A DNA stretch of 64,000 bases from Mycobacterium sp. 1100029.7. Lineage in GTDB: Bacteria; Actinomycetota; Actinomycetes; Mycobacteriales; Mycobacteriaceae. The stretch lies in contig NZ_LZSC01000064.1 in NCBI RefSeq assembly GCF_001665235.1, positions 1-64,000 on the forward strand. Reading direction: 5' to 3'. Every line of letters begins with the position of its first letter. Position 1 is the first letter of the stretch. The position numbers were made by a program, and so were the translations under genes. Of the stretch, positions 51,874 to 59,434 are shown one piece after another. Under the pieces are notes generated by a model that was given only the letters and a program-made list of their open reading frames with translations, was not told the origin of the DNA and searched no databases.

Positions 51874-52200
51874 TCACACGGCCGGTTCGGCAACCATGTC
51901 GAAGAAGGCAGCGCCAGAATCCGGGATGCGATTCTGCTTGAAGACGTTGACCGCGTAGGAAACCAAGATCATCGAGTAGAGCAGGTGCAGCAGTCGTTCG
52001 GCATCCTCGGGTAATGCGTTGATGTCGAGGGCGTTCAGGTAGGCGATCGCTTCCTCGGCTCGCGGTGCGATGGCGTCGTAGAACGTGACCAGGTCGTCGT
52101 AGGGCTTGGACAGCCGCGCCTGATAACGCTGCGCGCGGGTGGGCAGCGCCCAGTCGGCGACAAACGGTTCGAGGTCAGCGAAACCGCCGGGCAGTGTCAT
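51874..52200 (-). CDS. Small Rieske-associated helical protein (copy 3)
   Basis: This 108-residue protein is a paralogue of 20849-21178 and 25314-25649. It keeps GFADLEPF, W-x-LP, TFYDAIAPRAEEAIAYL, LPEDAERLLHLLYSMILVSYAV and the Gln-containing FKQNRIPDSGA, closest to copy 1 at the C-terminus (RIPDSGA against RVPDSGA). It overlaps the Rieske stop by 4 bp (ATGA). No known family is recognised and no cofactor ligands are conserved; it is likely an accessory subunit. Confidence 0.85.
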   Translation of the reverse strand: MTLPGGFADLEPFVADWALPTRAQRYQARLSKPYDDLVTFYDAIAPRAEEAIAYLNALDINALPEDAERLLHLLYSMILVSYAVNVFKQNRIPDSGAAFFDMVAEPAV

Positions 52201-53504
52201 GAGGACTCCCCGGAGCGGTAAGCGTCGACCGTGTCGCCAATGACGGTGTGGAACTGGCGAATCAGCAGTTCCTGGTCGCTGAGGTGAAAAGTGTTCTGCG
52301 CCCTCGTCTTCAGCGCCGAGTGCGTTGCCTCGATGGTGTTCACGTCCTGCATCGCGAACTCGATCGTGCTGTCGACCACCAACTCCTGGGCCAGCCGGTC
52401 GGCGGCGTTCTCCGGCGGGACGAAGTACATGTCGATCTCGTAGATGTGCGAGTCGACGGTCTCCGGCCAGTACGTGTAGGTGATGTAGTAGCCGCGCGCC
52501 CAGATCTGAATCGAGATGTTCGGGAACACCCAGAACTGGTCGTTTCCCCACGAGGCGATCTCGCCGCGGTTCAGGAAATCGGGTTGCGGCCCGATGTCGG
52601 GGACGTCGTCGGGGCCGAATAGCCCGGCCCGAAACAGCTTGTAGATCCAGCGCTGATCTTGGCGGGCCGGTCCCGCGGTGCCCGGGTCCCGCGGCGGCAG
52701 TGGCGGGGGTCCGGGCACGGAGGTGAGCATGTGCGGCCGGAACAGCTCGTAGTGATAGGAGTCGACGGGCGGCACCATCTTCTCCGCCTTGGACACATCG
52801 GGATCGATGAACCGCCCATGTACGTAGGGCGGGTGGTACCACTCGCATACCGAGTCGACGGCCAGCTTCCAGTTCCCGTTGATCCTGGTGGAGAATCCGT
52901 AGCGCTGTGTCATCTTCTCGAACGGGTAGTTCTCGATCGGGAGCAGCCCGTCGCCCAGGAAGCTGCGCAGCGGCAACGGCACTTGTCCTGGTTTGGAAGC
53001 CAGGTTGACGAAGATGAAGCCGGCCCACACCTCGCAGTGCACCGGTGGCATCCGCAAGGTGCTCTTGTCGAGGTCGAAAAACTCGCTCTCGTTGGTGATG
53101 TGGTCGACCTTGCCGTCCAAGCCGTAGCGCCAGCCGTGGTACTTGCAGGAGAACGCGCGACAGTTTCCGGACGTCTCCTCGCCGGGGTGCTCCTGCCAGA
53201 CGACCTTGTTGCCGCGGTGCGCACACACATTGTGGAATGCGTGCACGGTGTCGTCCCGGTCACGGGCGATCACGATCGAAGCCAGGCGGCCGGGAAGGTC
53301 GCGGGTGAAGTACGAGCCCTTGCGCGGCAGTCGTTCAATCCGCCCGACGCACAACCAGTTTCGCTCGAAGATCGCCTTGCGTTCGGCGGCGAAGAACTCC
53401 TCGGATATCGAGTCTTCGTAATTGACCGGGGCGGTGCCCAACTCGGGATAGTCGGTGGTGAACTTGCCCCGGCCCGTCGACAAGCGCTGCTGGATGCCGG
53501 TCAC
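52197..53504 (-). CDS. Rieske [2Fe-2S] ring-hydroxylating oxygenase, alpha subunit (cluster B)
   Basis: This 435-residue protein has Rieske ligands C94, H96, C120 and H123 with the same 23-residue gap and extra Cys (C115) as the two cluster A proteins. The iron site is E221-W-Y-H224-x4-H229. A Pro-rich insertion near residues 265-285 (PGPPPLPPRDPG) distinguishes it from the other two. It overlaps the hydrolase gene upstream and the small protein gene downstream by 4 bp each, so the three are tightly coupled. Confidence 0.9.
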   Translation of the reverse strand: MTGIQQRLSTGRGKFTTDYPELGTAPVNYEDSISEEFFAAERKAIFERNWLCVGRIERLPRKGSYFTRDLPGRLASIVIARDRDDTVHAFHNVCAHRGNKVVWQEHPGEETSGNCRAFSCKYHGWRYGLDGKVDHITNESEFFDLDKSTLRMPPVHCEVWAGFIFVNLASKPGQVPLPLRSFLGDGLLPIENYPFEKMTQRYGFSTRINGNWKLAVDSVCEWYHPPYVHGRFIDPDVSKAEKMVPPVDSYHYELFRPHMLTSVPGPPPLPPRDPGTAGPARQDQRWIYKLFRAGLFGPDDVPDIGPQPDFLNRGEIASWGNDQFWVFPNISIQIWARGYYITYTYWPETVDSHIYEIDMYFVPPENAADRLAQELVVDSTIEFAMQDVNTIEATHSALKTRAQNTFHLSDQELLIRQFHTVIGDTVDAYRSGESS

Positions 53505-54388
53505 GAGGGAACTCCTTCATGCGAGGCCGCGCCGTTGCTCCAAGGCTCCTGATCCCAGGCCCGATCGAGCGGGGCCATTTCGCCGCCGAACGGGAAAAAG
53601 GCTCGCTGTGCGTAGGTCTCGCGCGCCAAACCGTGCCCGAGCTCGTCGATGAATGCCCGCTTGAGGGGGTTGGTGAACAGTTGGCGTGAGTACCGCAACG
53701 TCAACGGCGGCCGTTTGACCAGTTCACGTGCCAGCTCCCAGGCCCGGTCCAGCAGTGTGTCTTTCGGTAGGACTTCGTTGACCACGCCCCACTCCTTGGC
53801 CTCGTGCGCGCCGAGCTTCATCCCGGTCAGCAGGAAATAGCGGGCTCGGGTGTGGCCGGCCAGGAAGCTCCAGATGACGTGCTGGCCGTCACCGGGCACC
53901 TGCCCGCGGGGGAAGTGGGAGGCGTCCTGGAAGTAGGCGTCCTCGGAAGCCAGCACGATGTCGCCCATCAGTGCCACCTCGGAGTGGATGTTGCACGGGC
54001 CGTTGACCGCGCTGATCATTGGCACGTCGACGTCGAGTACGTTGGTGATCAGATGCCTGGCATACCAAGCCTTTTCATCGAGCTTGACCAGGCCTCGGGT
54101 ACCGGGCATCAGCAGATATTCGGGCTTGTCCACCACCTCGCCGTTGGGCAGCCGACCCCAGTTGGCGTTGTAGTTCTCACCGGTGCCGGTGTGGATCAGC
54201 ACCTTGATCTCGCGGTCGCCGGCGATATCGGCGAACGCATCCGACATGTCGTCGTGCGCGCGCCAGTCCCAGACCAGGCTGCCGCCGTTGGTATGGCATT
54301 GCATGAACAAGATTCCGCCATCAGTGAGCTCGAATCGATAGTTCGCATACCGGTTCTGGTATTCGCTGAATCTCGTCCGCTTGGCCAT
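53501..54388 (-). CDS. 6-oxocamphor hydrolase-like enzyme (crotonase-fold retro-Claisen C-C hydrolase)
   Basis: This 295-residue crotonase-superfamily protein lacks the usual crotonase Glu pair. It carries H45 (RAHDDM), H135 (NIHSEV), H158 and D167 (ASHFPRGQVPGD) and E257 (LARETYA). These correspond, with a constant offset of 13 after the first, to H45, H122, H145, D154 and E244 reported for 6-oxocamphor hydrolase, which cleaves a bicyclic beta-diketone. It is the first gene of the operon and lies 43 bp after the palindrome at 54431-54450. The likely role is C-C cleavage of a cyclic beta-diketone made by P450 and SDR. Confidence 0.85.
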   Translation of the reverse strand: MAKRTRFSEYQNRYANYRFELTDGGILFMQCHTNGGSLVWDWRAHDDMSDAFADIAGDREIKVLIHTGTGENYNANWGRLPNGEVVDKPEYLLMPGTRGLVKLDEKAWYARHLITNVLDVDVPMISAVNGPCNIHSEVALMGDIVLASEDAYFQDASHFPRGQVPGDGQHVIWSFLAGHTRARYFLLTGMKLGAHEAKEWGVVNEVLPKDTLLDRAWELARELVKRPPLTLRYSRQLFTNPLKRAFIDELGHGLARETYAQRAFFPFGGEMAPLDRAWDQEPWSNGAASHEGVPS

Positions 54389-54430
54389 CGAGTTGTCTCA
54401 TCTCCGCGGTGGTGTGCTGGCGCCGACACC

Positions 54431-54450
54431 ATTTGAGCGATCGCCCAAAT
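54431..54450. promoter_or_regulatory. Cluster B operator, copy 2 (before the hydrolase-Rieske-TetR operon)
   Basis: This is a 20-mer identical to 49887-49906, 43 bp upstream of the hydrolase start on the minus strand. An exact 20-base match 4.5 kb away in otherwise unrelated intergenic sequence is strong evidence for a shared regulator. Confidence 0.8.
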
Positions 54451-54494
54451 GAGGTAGCTGCCATGCTCGCACCTCGGCCAGCAGCGGTCAAGGC

Positions 54495-55460
54495 TCAGCG
54501 ACCGTGCAGGGAAGCCACCACCGGGGCGAATGATTCGATCTGCGATTGCTGCACCGTCACGTAATTGACGCCCAGGGTCTCCCGACGCCAGCGCAACAGT
54601 TCGGCCACGCTTTCAGAGGTGCCGATCAGCACATTGGGGTGGTCGCGCAGCAGCTCAGCCGAGATTCCGCTGGCTTTCGCGATGCCTGCCAGCGCCGCCT
54701 GGGGATCATCGGTGATTTCGGTGAAATAGGGCGAACTTTCGACGTCGAGCTCTGAGTAGCGCTCGCCGGCCGCGGCACGCACGAAACCGATCCGACGCTG
54801 GGCGACCGCCTCGGGGTCCAGGCCGTCGGCGTCCCGTGCGACGAACGGAACGCTCGAGATGCTGACGATGTCGGCTTCGCGGGCAGCCAGTGAGAGCACC
54901 CGTCGACCGCCGCCACCGATCATGATCGGCGGATGCGGTTGTTGCACCGGTCGGGGTCGGCCCGCGTACCCGTGCACCCGGACGAACTCGCCCGACCGGT
55001 CGAGTTCTTCGCCCTGCCAGTGCGCCTTGATCAAAGCGACGACCTCGGAGAGCTTGTCGATGCGTCGTCCCGGGCGGTCGAATTCGACTCCCATTGCGGT
55101 GTATTCGCCTTCGCTCCAGCCGGCGCCGACTCCGAATTCCAAGCGGCCGTCGGACAGCAGATCCAGGGTCGCCGCCTCCTTGGCCAGCACGGCCGGCACG
55201 TGGTAGTCGACGCAGAAGACCCGGCAGCCGATGCGCACCGTCTCGGTGTGCGCGGCCGCTGCCGCCATGGCCGCAATGGGGGCGAGGTCCTGGCGAGGGG
55301 TGCGGGCCGCCCGCTGGGCCGGTCCCGGACCCAGGTAATGGTCGGCGAGGAAAAGCGTTGAATAGCCGAGATCTTCGACTTTGCGAACAGTATCGCGCCA
55401 CTCGCGCGCGCTGGCGGCGTTGGTCGCTTGCACTCCGAAGCGAAACGGGGGCCGGTCCAT
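54495..55460 (-). CDS. LLM class F420-dependent oxidoreductase (TIGR03621-like)
   Basis: This ~321-residue luciferase-like barrel begins MDRPPFRFGVQ and has LFLADHYLG, the ATLDLLSDGRLEFGVGAGW stretch around 110-130 and the PIMIGGGGRRVLSLAAREADI region. The pattern is that of F420-using LLM proteins of mycobacteria. ATG 55460 was preferred; a start at 55505 would abut the palindrome at 55508. It is divergent from the SDR at 55542 and may be under the same operator. The substrate is unknown. Confidence 0.86.
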   Translation of the reverse strand: MDRPPFRFGVQATNAASAREWRDTVRKVEDLGYSTLFLADHYLGPGPAQRAARTPRQDLAPIAAMAAAAAHTETVRIGCRVFCVDYHVPAVLAKEAATLDLLSDGRLEFGVGAGWSEGEYTAMGVEFDRPGRRIDKLSEVVALIKAHWQGEELDRSGEFVRVHGYAGRPRPVQQPHPPIMIGGGGRRVLSLAAREADIVSISSVPFVARDADGLDPEAVAQRRIGFVRAAAGERYSELDVESSPYFTEITDDPQAALAGIAKASGISAELLRDHPNVLIGTSESVAELLRWRRETLGVNYVTVQQSQIESFAPVVASLHGR

Positions 55461-55507
55461 AGGCTTGACCGTAATCGATACCGGGTGATAGGCATGTGAA
55501 GTCAACC

Positions 55508-55527
55508 GTTTGAGCGATCGCTCAGGA
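55508..55527. promoter_or_regulatory. Cluster B operator, copy 3 (between LLM and SDR genes)
   Basis: This reads GTTTGAGCGATCGCTCAGGA. Its core TGAGCGATCGCTCA (55511-55524) is a perfect 14-bp palindrome, and 14 of 20 bases match the other two copies, all in the left and central parts. It lies 15 bp before the SDR start and 48 bp from the LLM start, overlapping where RNA polymerase would bind. Confidence 0.72.
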
Positions 55528-55541
55528 AAGGTGGAGGACGC

Positions 55542-56252
55542 TTGAGCGCGAAGACAGCGGTCGTGACGGGCGGTGCATCGGGAATCGGCCGGGCTGTGGC
55601 CGAAAGGTTGCGCAAAGACGGATTACGCGTTGCCGTCGTCGATCTCACACCGACCGACGATGGTTTCGGACACGTCGCGGACGTGACTGACCGCGCACAG
55701 GTCGACACCGCGATGGCGTCGATCCGCGACGCGTTGGGCCCAATCACGGTGCTGGTCAACGCCGCCGGCGTGGAAGGGTTCAAGAAATTCTTGAGCATGT
55801 CGTTCGACGAATGGTCGAAGGTGATCGACGTCAACCTCAACGGTGTGTTCAACACGATCCAGTCCGTACTGCCCGACATGGTCGAAGCGGGCTGGGGGCG
55901 CATCATCAACATCTCGTCGTCCAGCACGCATTCCGGTCAGCCGTTCATGGCTCACTATGTCGCCGCGAAGTCCGCGGTGAATGGCCTGACCAAGTCGCTT
56001 GCCCTCGAGTACGGACCGAGCGGGATCACCGTCAACGCGGTGCCACCGGGATTCGTCGACACACCGATGCTGCGCAGCGCCGAAAGCCGGCATCTGCTCG
56101 GCGGATCCGTGGAGGACCACATCAGCCGCACGCCGGTGCGCCGGGTGGGCAGACCCGAAGACATCGCAGCCGCGTGTGCGTTCTTCGCCTCCGAGGAAGC
56201 CGGCTACATCACTGGGCAAATTCTGGGCGTAAACGGCGGCCGCAACACCTGA
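55542..56252 (+). CDS. SDR family oxidoreductase (cluster B)
   Basis: This 236-residue classical SDR has TGGASGIGRA (about 9-18), VNAAG, catalytic Ser in NISSSSTHSG and YVAAK. The start is TTG 55542, with GGTGGAGG just upstream; no better start keeps the TGGASGIG motif. It resembles the cluster A SDR (23278) in the ISSSS-x3-G-x-PF-x-AHY block and in the C-terminal GYITGQILGVNGG. It would oxidise the alcohol made by the P450 or Rieske enzyme. Confidence 0.9.
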   Translation: MSAKTAVVTGGASGIGRAVAERLRKDGLRVAVVDLTPTDDGFGHVADVTDRAQVDTAMASIRDALGPITVLVNAAGVEGFKKFLSMSFDEWSKVIDVNLNGVFNTIQSVLPDMVEAGWGRIINISSSSTHSGQPFMAHYVAAKSAVNGLTKSLALEYGPSGITVNAVPPGFVDTPMLRSAESRHLLGGSVEDHISRTPVRRVGRPEDIAAACAFFASEEAGYITGQILGVNGGRNT

Positions 56253-56293
56253 CGTTGGTGCAGGTCCGAATCCCCAGCGAGTCAAGGAGTTCG

Positions 56294-57742
56294 ATGTACG
56301 ACAGGGACCAACTCTTCATCGACGGAACATGGGCCGCGCCGGCGTCGGGCCAGGACTGGATCTCGGTGGTGTCCCCGCACAGCGAAGCCGTCATCGGCCG
56401 CGCCGGATCCGCGGGTCCGGCGGATGTCAACCGCGCCGTCGATGCCGCCCGAGCCGCATTCGACGGCGGGCCGTGGCCGCGCATGCAACCCGCGCAGCGT
56501 ATCGAGGCGATCACCCGGCTGGCCGGCATCTACAAGGAGCGGCGAGCCGATATGGCCGCCCTGATCTCCGCCGAAATCGGCGCTCCCATCACGTTCGCCA
56601 AGATGGCGCAGGTCCGGCTGCCGTTGACCATGATGTCGGCCTTCTGTAACTTCGCCGCCGATTACGAGTGGTCCCAGGACCGTCCCGGCTTGTACGGCAA
56701 GAACATTCGGATCCGGAAGCAGCCCGTGGGCGTCGTCGCCGCGGTGGTGCCGTGGAACATGCCGCAATTCCTCACGGTCACCAAGGTGGTGCCGGCGCTG
56801 CTGGCCGGATGCTCGGTGGTGCTCAAGCCCGCACCGGAGTCGGTGCTCGACGCGCAACTGCTCGCGGAACTCGTTGCCGCAGCGGATCTTCCGCCCGGTG
56901 TGTTCAATGTCCTCCCCGGGGGACGGGAAGTCGGCGAGCTCCTGGTGCGCCATCCGGGCGTCGACAAGGTTTCGTTTACCGGTTCCACGGCCGCCGGCCG
57001 GCAGGTGGCGCTTGCCTGCGCCGAGGGGCTCACGCAGGTCAGCCTTGAGCTGGGTGGCAAGTCGGCGGCCATCGTGCTGGACGACGCCGATCCCACCGCC
57101 GTTGCCACCGGCATCCAGATGGCCAGCCTGGCCAATAGCGGTCAGGTCTGCAACGCGCTGAGCCGAATCCTGGTGCCACAGAAGCGCAAAGACGACTTCG
57201 TCGACGCGCTTGCTGCCGGGATGGCGGCGATGACCGTCGGCGACCCGTCGGATGCGAACACCCAGATCGGCCCGCTGGTGGCGCAACGCCAGCAGGAGCG
57301 GGTACGCGGCTACATCGAATCGGGCATCAGCCAGGGAGCGCGGCTGGTCACCGGCGGCGCCCAGATGCCCGACGGACTCGACACCGGATGGTATGTGCGG
57401 CCGACATTGTTCAGCGACGCGACCAACGACATGCGAATCGCGCGTGAGGAGATCTTCGGACCGGTGCTGACGGTCATCTCCTACCGCGACGAGGACGAAG
57501 CGGTTCGGATTGCCAACGACTCCGAGTACGGGCTGGCCGGTTCGGTCTTCACCGGCGACCTCGAGCGCGGCTACCGTATCGCGGCCCGGGTCAGGTCGGG
57601 CACCTTCGGGGTCAACGAGGGCTACATCATGGACCCGGCCGCACCCTTTGGCGGCGTCAAGAACAGCGGATACGGTCGCGAACTAGGCATTGAGGGAATC
57701 GACAGTTACACCGTCAGCCAATCGATTTCGGCCGCGGGCTGA
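56294..57742 (+). CDS. Aldehyde dehydrogenase (cluster B)
   Basis: This 482-residue full-length protein has general base E252 (SLELGGKSA) and catalytic C286 (NSGQVCNALS). ATG 56294 has AAGGAG upstream; the open frame before it runs through the SDR gene and was rejected. It is 41 bp after the SDR and in the same operon. It is a paralogue of the cluster A aldehyde dehydrogenase, with the same VPWNMPQFL, FTGSTAAGR and final FGGVK-x-SGYGRELG-x-EGID. Confidence 0.92.
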   Translation: MYDRDQLFIDGTWAAPASGQDWISVVSPHSEAVIGRAGSAGPADVNRAVDAARAAFDGGPWPRMQPAQRIEAITRLAGIYKERRADMAALISAEIGAPITFAKMAQVRLPLTMMSAFCNFAADYEWSQDRPGLYGKNIRIRKQPVGVVAAVVPWNMPQFLTVTKVVPALLAGCSVVLKPAPESVLDAQLLAELVAAADLPPGVFNVLPGGREVGELLVRHPGVDKVSFTGSTAAGRQVALACAEGLTQVSLELGGKSAAIVLDDADPTAVATGIQMASLANSGQVCNALSRILVPQKRKDDFVDALAAGMAAMTVGDPSDANTQIGPLVAQRQQERVRGYIESGISQGARLVTGGAQMPDGLDTGWYVRPTLFSDATNDMRIAREEIFGPVLTVISYRDEDEAVRIANDSEYGLAGSVFTGDLERGYRIAARVRSGTFGVNEGYIMDPAAPFGGVKNSGYGRELGIEGIDSYTVSQSISAAG

Positions 57743-57754
57743 TCGCTCGAGCCT

Positions 57755-57811
57755 CGAGTGTGAAGCTAGCCGCACGCTCGGCGACGAACGTGAAGCTAGC
57801 CGCACGCTCGG
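57755..57811. repeat. Intergenic 22-bp tandem repeat with palindromic arms
   Basis: GTGAAGCTAGCCGCACGCTC followed by GG occurs at 57760-57781 and 57790-57811, 30 bp apart. CGAGTGTG before and within the unit is nearly complementary to CGCACGCTCG at its end, so each unit can form a hairpin around AAGCTAGC. It lies between the aldehyde dehydrogenase and PPOX genes. It differs from the 95-bp repeats but shares the CGAGTGTG half-arm. Confidence 0.85.
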
Positions 57812-57909
57812 CCGGCTGCGGCGGCCTGCTAAGCAGGTGATCAACACCATGATTAGGATATTCACGCCGGGGGAATGGTGTCGGGAACCATTCAGAGTTA
57901 GGACAACGC

Positions 57910-58296
57910 GTGGCCCCGATTTTCCAGGACATCATTCAGTCCAAGTATTTGTTGCTGACGACATTCACCAAGGACGGCCGTCCCAAGCCCACGCCGATCT
58001 GGGGGGTGCCCGAGGGGGACACGCTTCTGGTCATCACCGACGACGGTTCATGGAAGACCAAGCGGATCAACAACACCCCCCGCGTCACGATCGCCAAGAG
58101 CGCGGCCCTGGGCAAGCCCAAGAGTGAAGAGGTCGAGGGCGTCGCGCGCGTGCTGCCGAAATCGGAGACGCGACGGGTCTACAACGCCGTGCTGAAACGG
58201 TATTGGTACCACGCCCCGTGGTTCTATGTGCACTCCATCGTGCGTGGCGGTATCGACAAGGTTCACGTCGGCCTCGAGATCAAACCCGCCGCTTAG
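57910..58296 (+). CDS. PPOX class F420-dependent oxidoreductase (Rv2061c-like)
   Basis: This 128-residue split-barrel protein starts at GTG. It has SKYLLLTTFTKDGRPKPTPIWGV, the VITDDGSWKTKRINNTPRVTIA core and the C-terminal RGGIDKVHVGLEIKP. It matches the pyridoxamine-phosphate-oxidase-like family of mycobacteria that binds F420. The reaction is unknown. It appears to be monocistronic, preceded by the repeat at 57755-57811. Confidence 0.88.
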   Translation: MAPIFQDIIQSKYLLLTTFTKDGRPKPTPIWGVPEGDTLLVITDDGSWKTKRINNTPRVTIAKSAALGKPKSEEVEGVARVLPKSETRRVYNAVLKRYWYHAPWFYVHSIVRGGIDKVHVGLEIKPAA

Positions 58297-58393
58297 CAAC
58301 GCTTCCCGGCGCATGTCGCGGCTTGGGTTGACCCGGTGGCGCAGCAGAGCCGGCCTGCGAGACGCTGCCGATGCAGACGATCGGCCGGCGGCC

Positions 58394-59383
58394 CTAGCCG
58401 TCGATAGCCCGCAGGGCGTCGATCGCGTCGGCCACCGTCTCCCGCGGATCCCGGTAGCTGACGCCGAGCTCTTTCTCGCTGGGCGAATCGTCGGACGCTG
58501 GAATCTGGGTGTAGTACTGCATTCCCGCCGACGTGAAGGGGGTGTCGACGAAGGGCAGCAGCCGCTTGGCCCGGTCCAAAACCGCACCGGCGACTCGCAG
58601 TGCCGTGTCGGGAATCGGGACGGCGACCATCGGGGTGTCACCGGCCCGGCCGAGCAGCTCCGCGAGTTCGGCGGCGGGAACCCGGTGGCCGCCGGCGGTA
58701 TAGCGGCGCGGCCCGCGCCCCGGTTCCAGCAACGCGGCGTGCAGCGCCGCGAGATCGCGGACATCGACGATCAGCCACCCGCCGCCGCGGCCGGGAATGA
58801 CGTGCATCTGCAGTGCGGCTTTGAGGCCTTCCCCGACTTCGCCGTATTGGTTGCCGACGGGCGGTCCCAGCACCATCCCGGGATAGGTGATGTTGACCGG
58901 GGCGCCGGCGTCCTGCAGCCCGCGGGCGTAGATGTCGACCTGCGCCTTGGATGTCCCGTAGCCGTCGGCCCCTCCGACGACCGGCAGATCAGCGGTCAAC
59001 GTCTCCAGGCCCGGATGGAACAGGGCGGTGAAGCTGGACACGTGCACGATCGGGTCCAAGCCGAGTTCGACGGCCTGCCCGAGCACGTTCTGCGCACCCT
59101 GCATGTTCGTGGTCAGCATCTCGTTGGTCTGCCGCGGATCGGTGGCCACCAGCGCCGCGCTGTGCACGACGCCGTCGCAGTCCTGCAGGGCGTTCCGCAC
59201 CGAGACGCGGTCGACGATGTCCCCGACGGCGTAGTCCGATACGTCCACCCCGAGCTGGGCCACCGAGGTCTGCAGCCGATCGGGGTTGCGCACCAGAAAC
59301 CGGACCGAGTGCCCCGCGTCGGCGATGGCCTTGGCGGTCCACCCACCCACAAATCCAGTACCGCCCGTTATCAGAATTCGCAC
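58394..59383 (-). CDS. NAD-dependent epimerase/dehydratase family protein (extended SDR)
   Basis: This 329-residue protein begins at GTG 59383 directly before the Rossmann motif ITGGTGFVGG (about 4-13). It has VHSAALV, HVSSFTAL (catalytic Ser) and YGTSK. The pattern is of the dihydroflavonol-reductase/3-beta-hydroxysteroid-like branch that acts on small carbonyl compounds. An upstream ATG at 59431 gives an unconserved extension. Substrate unknown. Confidence 0.87.
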   Translation of the reverse strand: MRILITGGTGFVGGWTAKAIADAGHSVRFLVRNPDRLQTSVAQLGVDVSDYAVGDIVDRVSVRNALQDCDGVVHSAALVATDPRQTNEMLTTNMQGAQNVLGQAVELGLDPIVHVSSFTALFHPGLETLTADLPVVGGADGYGTSKAQVDIYARGLQDAGAPVNITYPGMVLGPPVGNQYGEVGEGLKAALQMHVIPGRGGGWLIVDVRDLAALHAALLEPGRGPRRYTAGGHRVPAAELAELLGRAGDTPMVAVPIPDTALRVAGAVLDRAKRLLPFVDTPFTSAGMQYYTQIPASDDSPSEKELGVSYRDPRETVADAIDALRAIDG

Positions 59384-59401
59384 GCAGCGATTCTGCAAGG
59401 C

Positions 59402-59426
59402 GGCCGGGCCGGGGGGCAACCCGGCC
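59402..59426 (-). terminator. GC-rich hairpin after the cutinase gene
   Basis: GGCCGGG (59402-59408) and CCCGGCC (59420-59426) form a 7-bp GC stem 9-33 bases beyond the cutinase stop on the minus strand. It lacks a T-run, so it is only a candidate terminator of the kind often suggested in mycobacteria. Confidence 0.4.
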
Positions 59427-59434
59427 GACATTAA

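Noticed and set aside
53501..54388. Ordinary enoyl-CoA hydratase
   Set aside because: The crotonase-fold is clear, but the active-site residues match 6-oxocamphor hydrolase rather than the paired Glu residues of enoyl-CoA hydratases.
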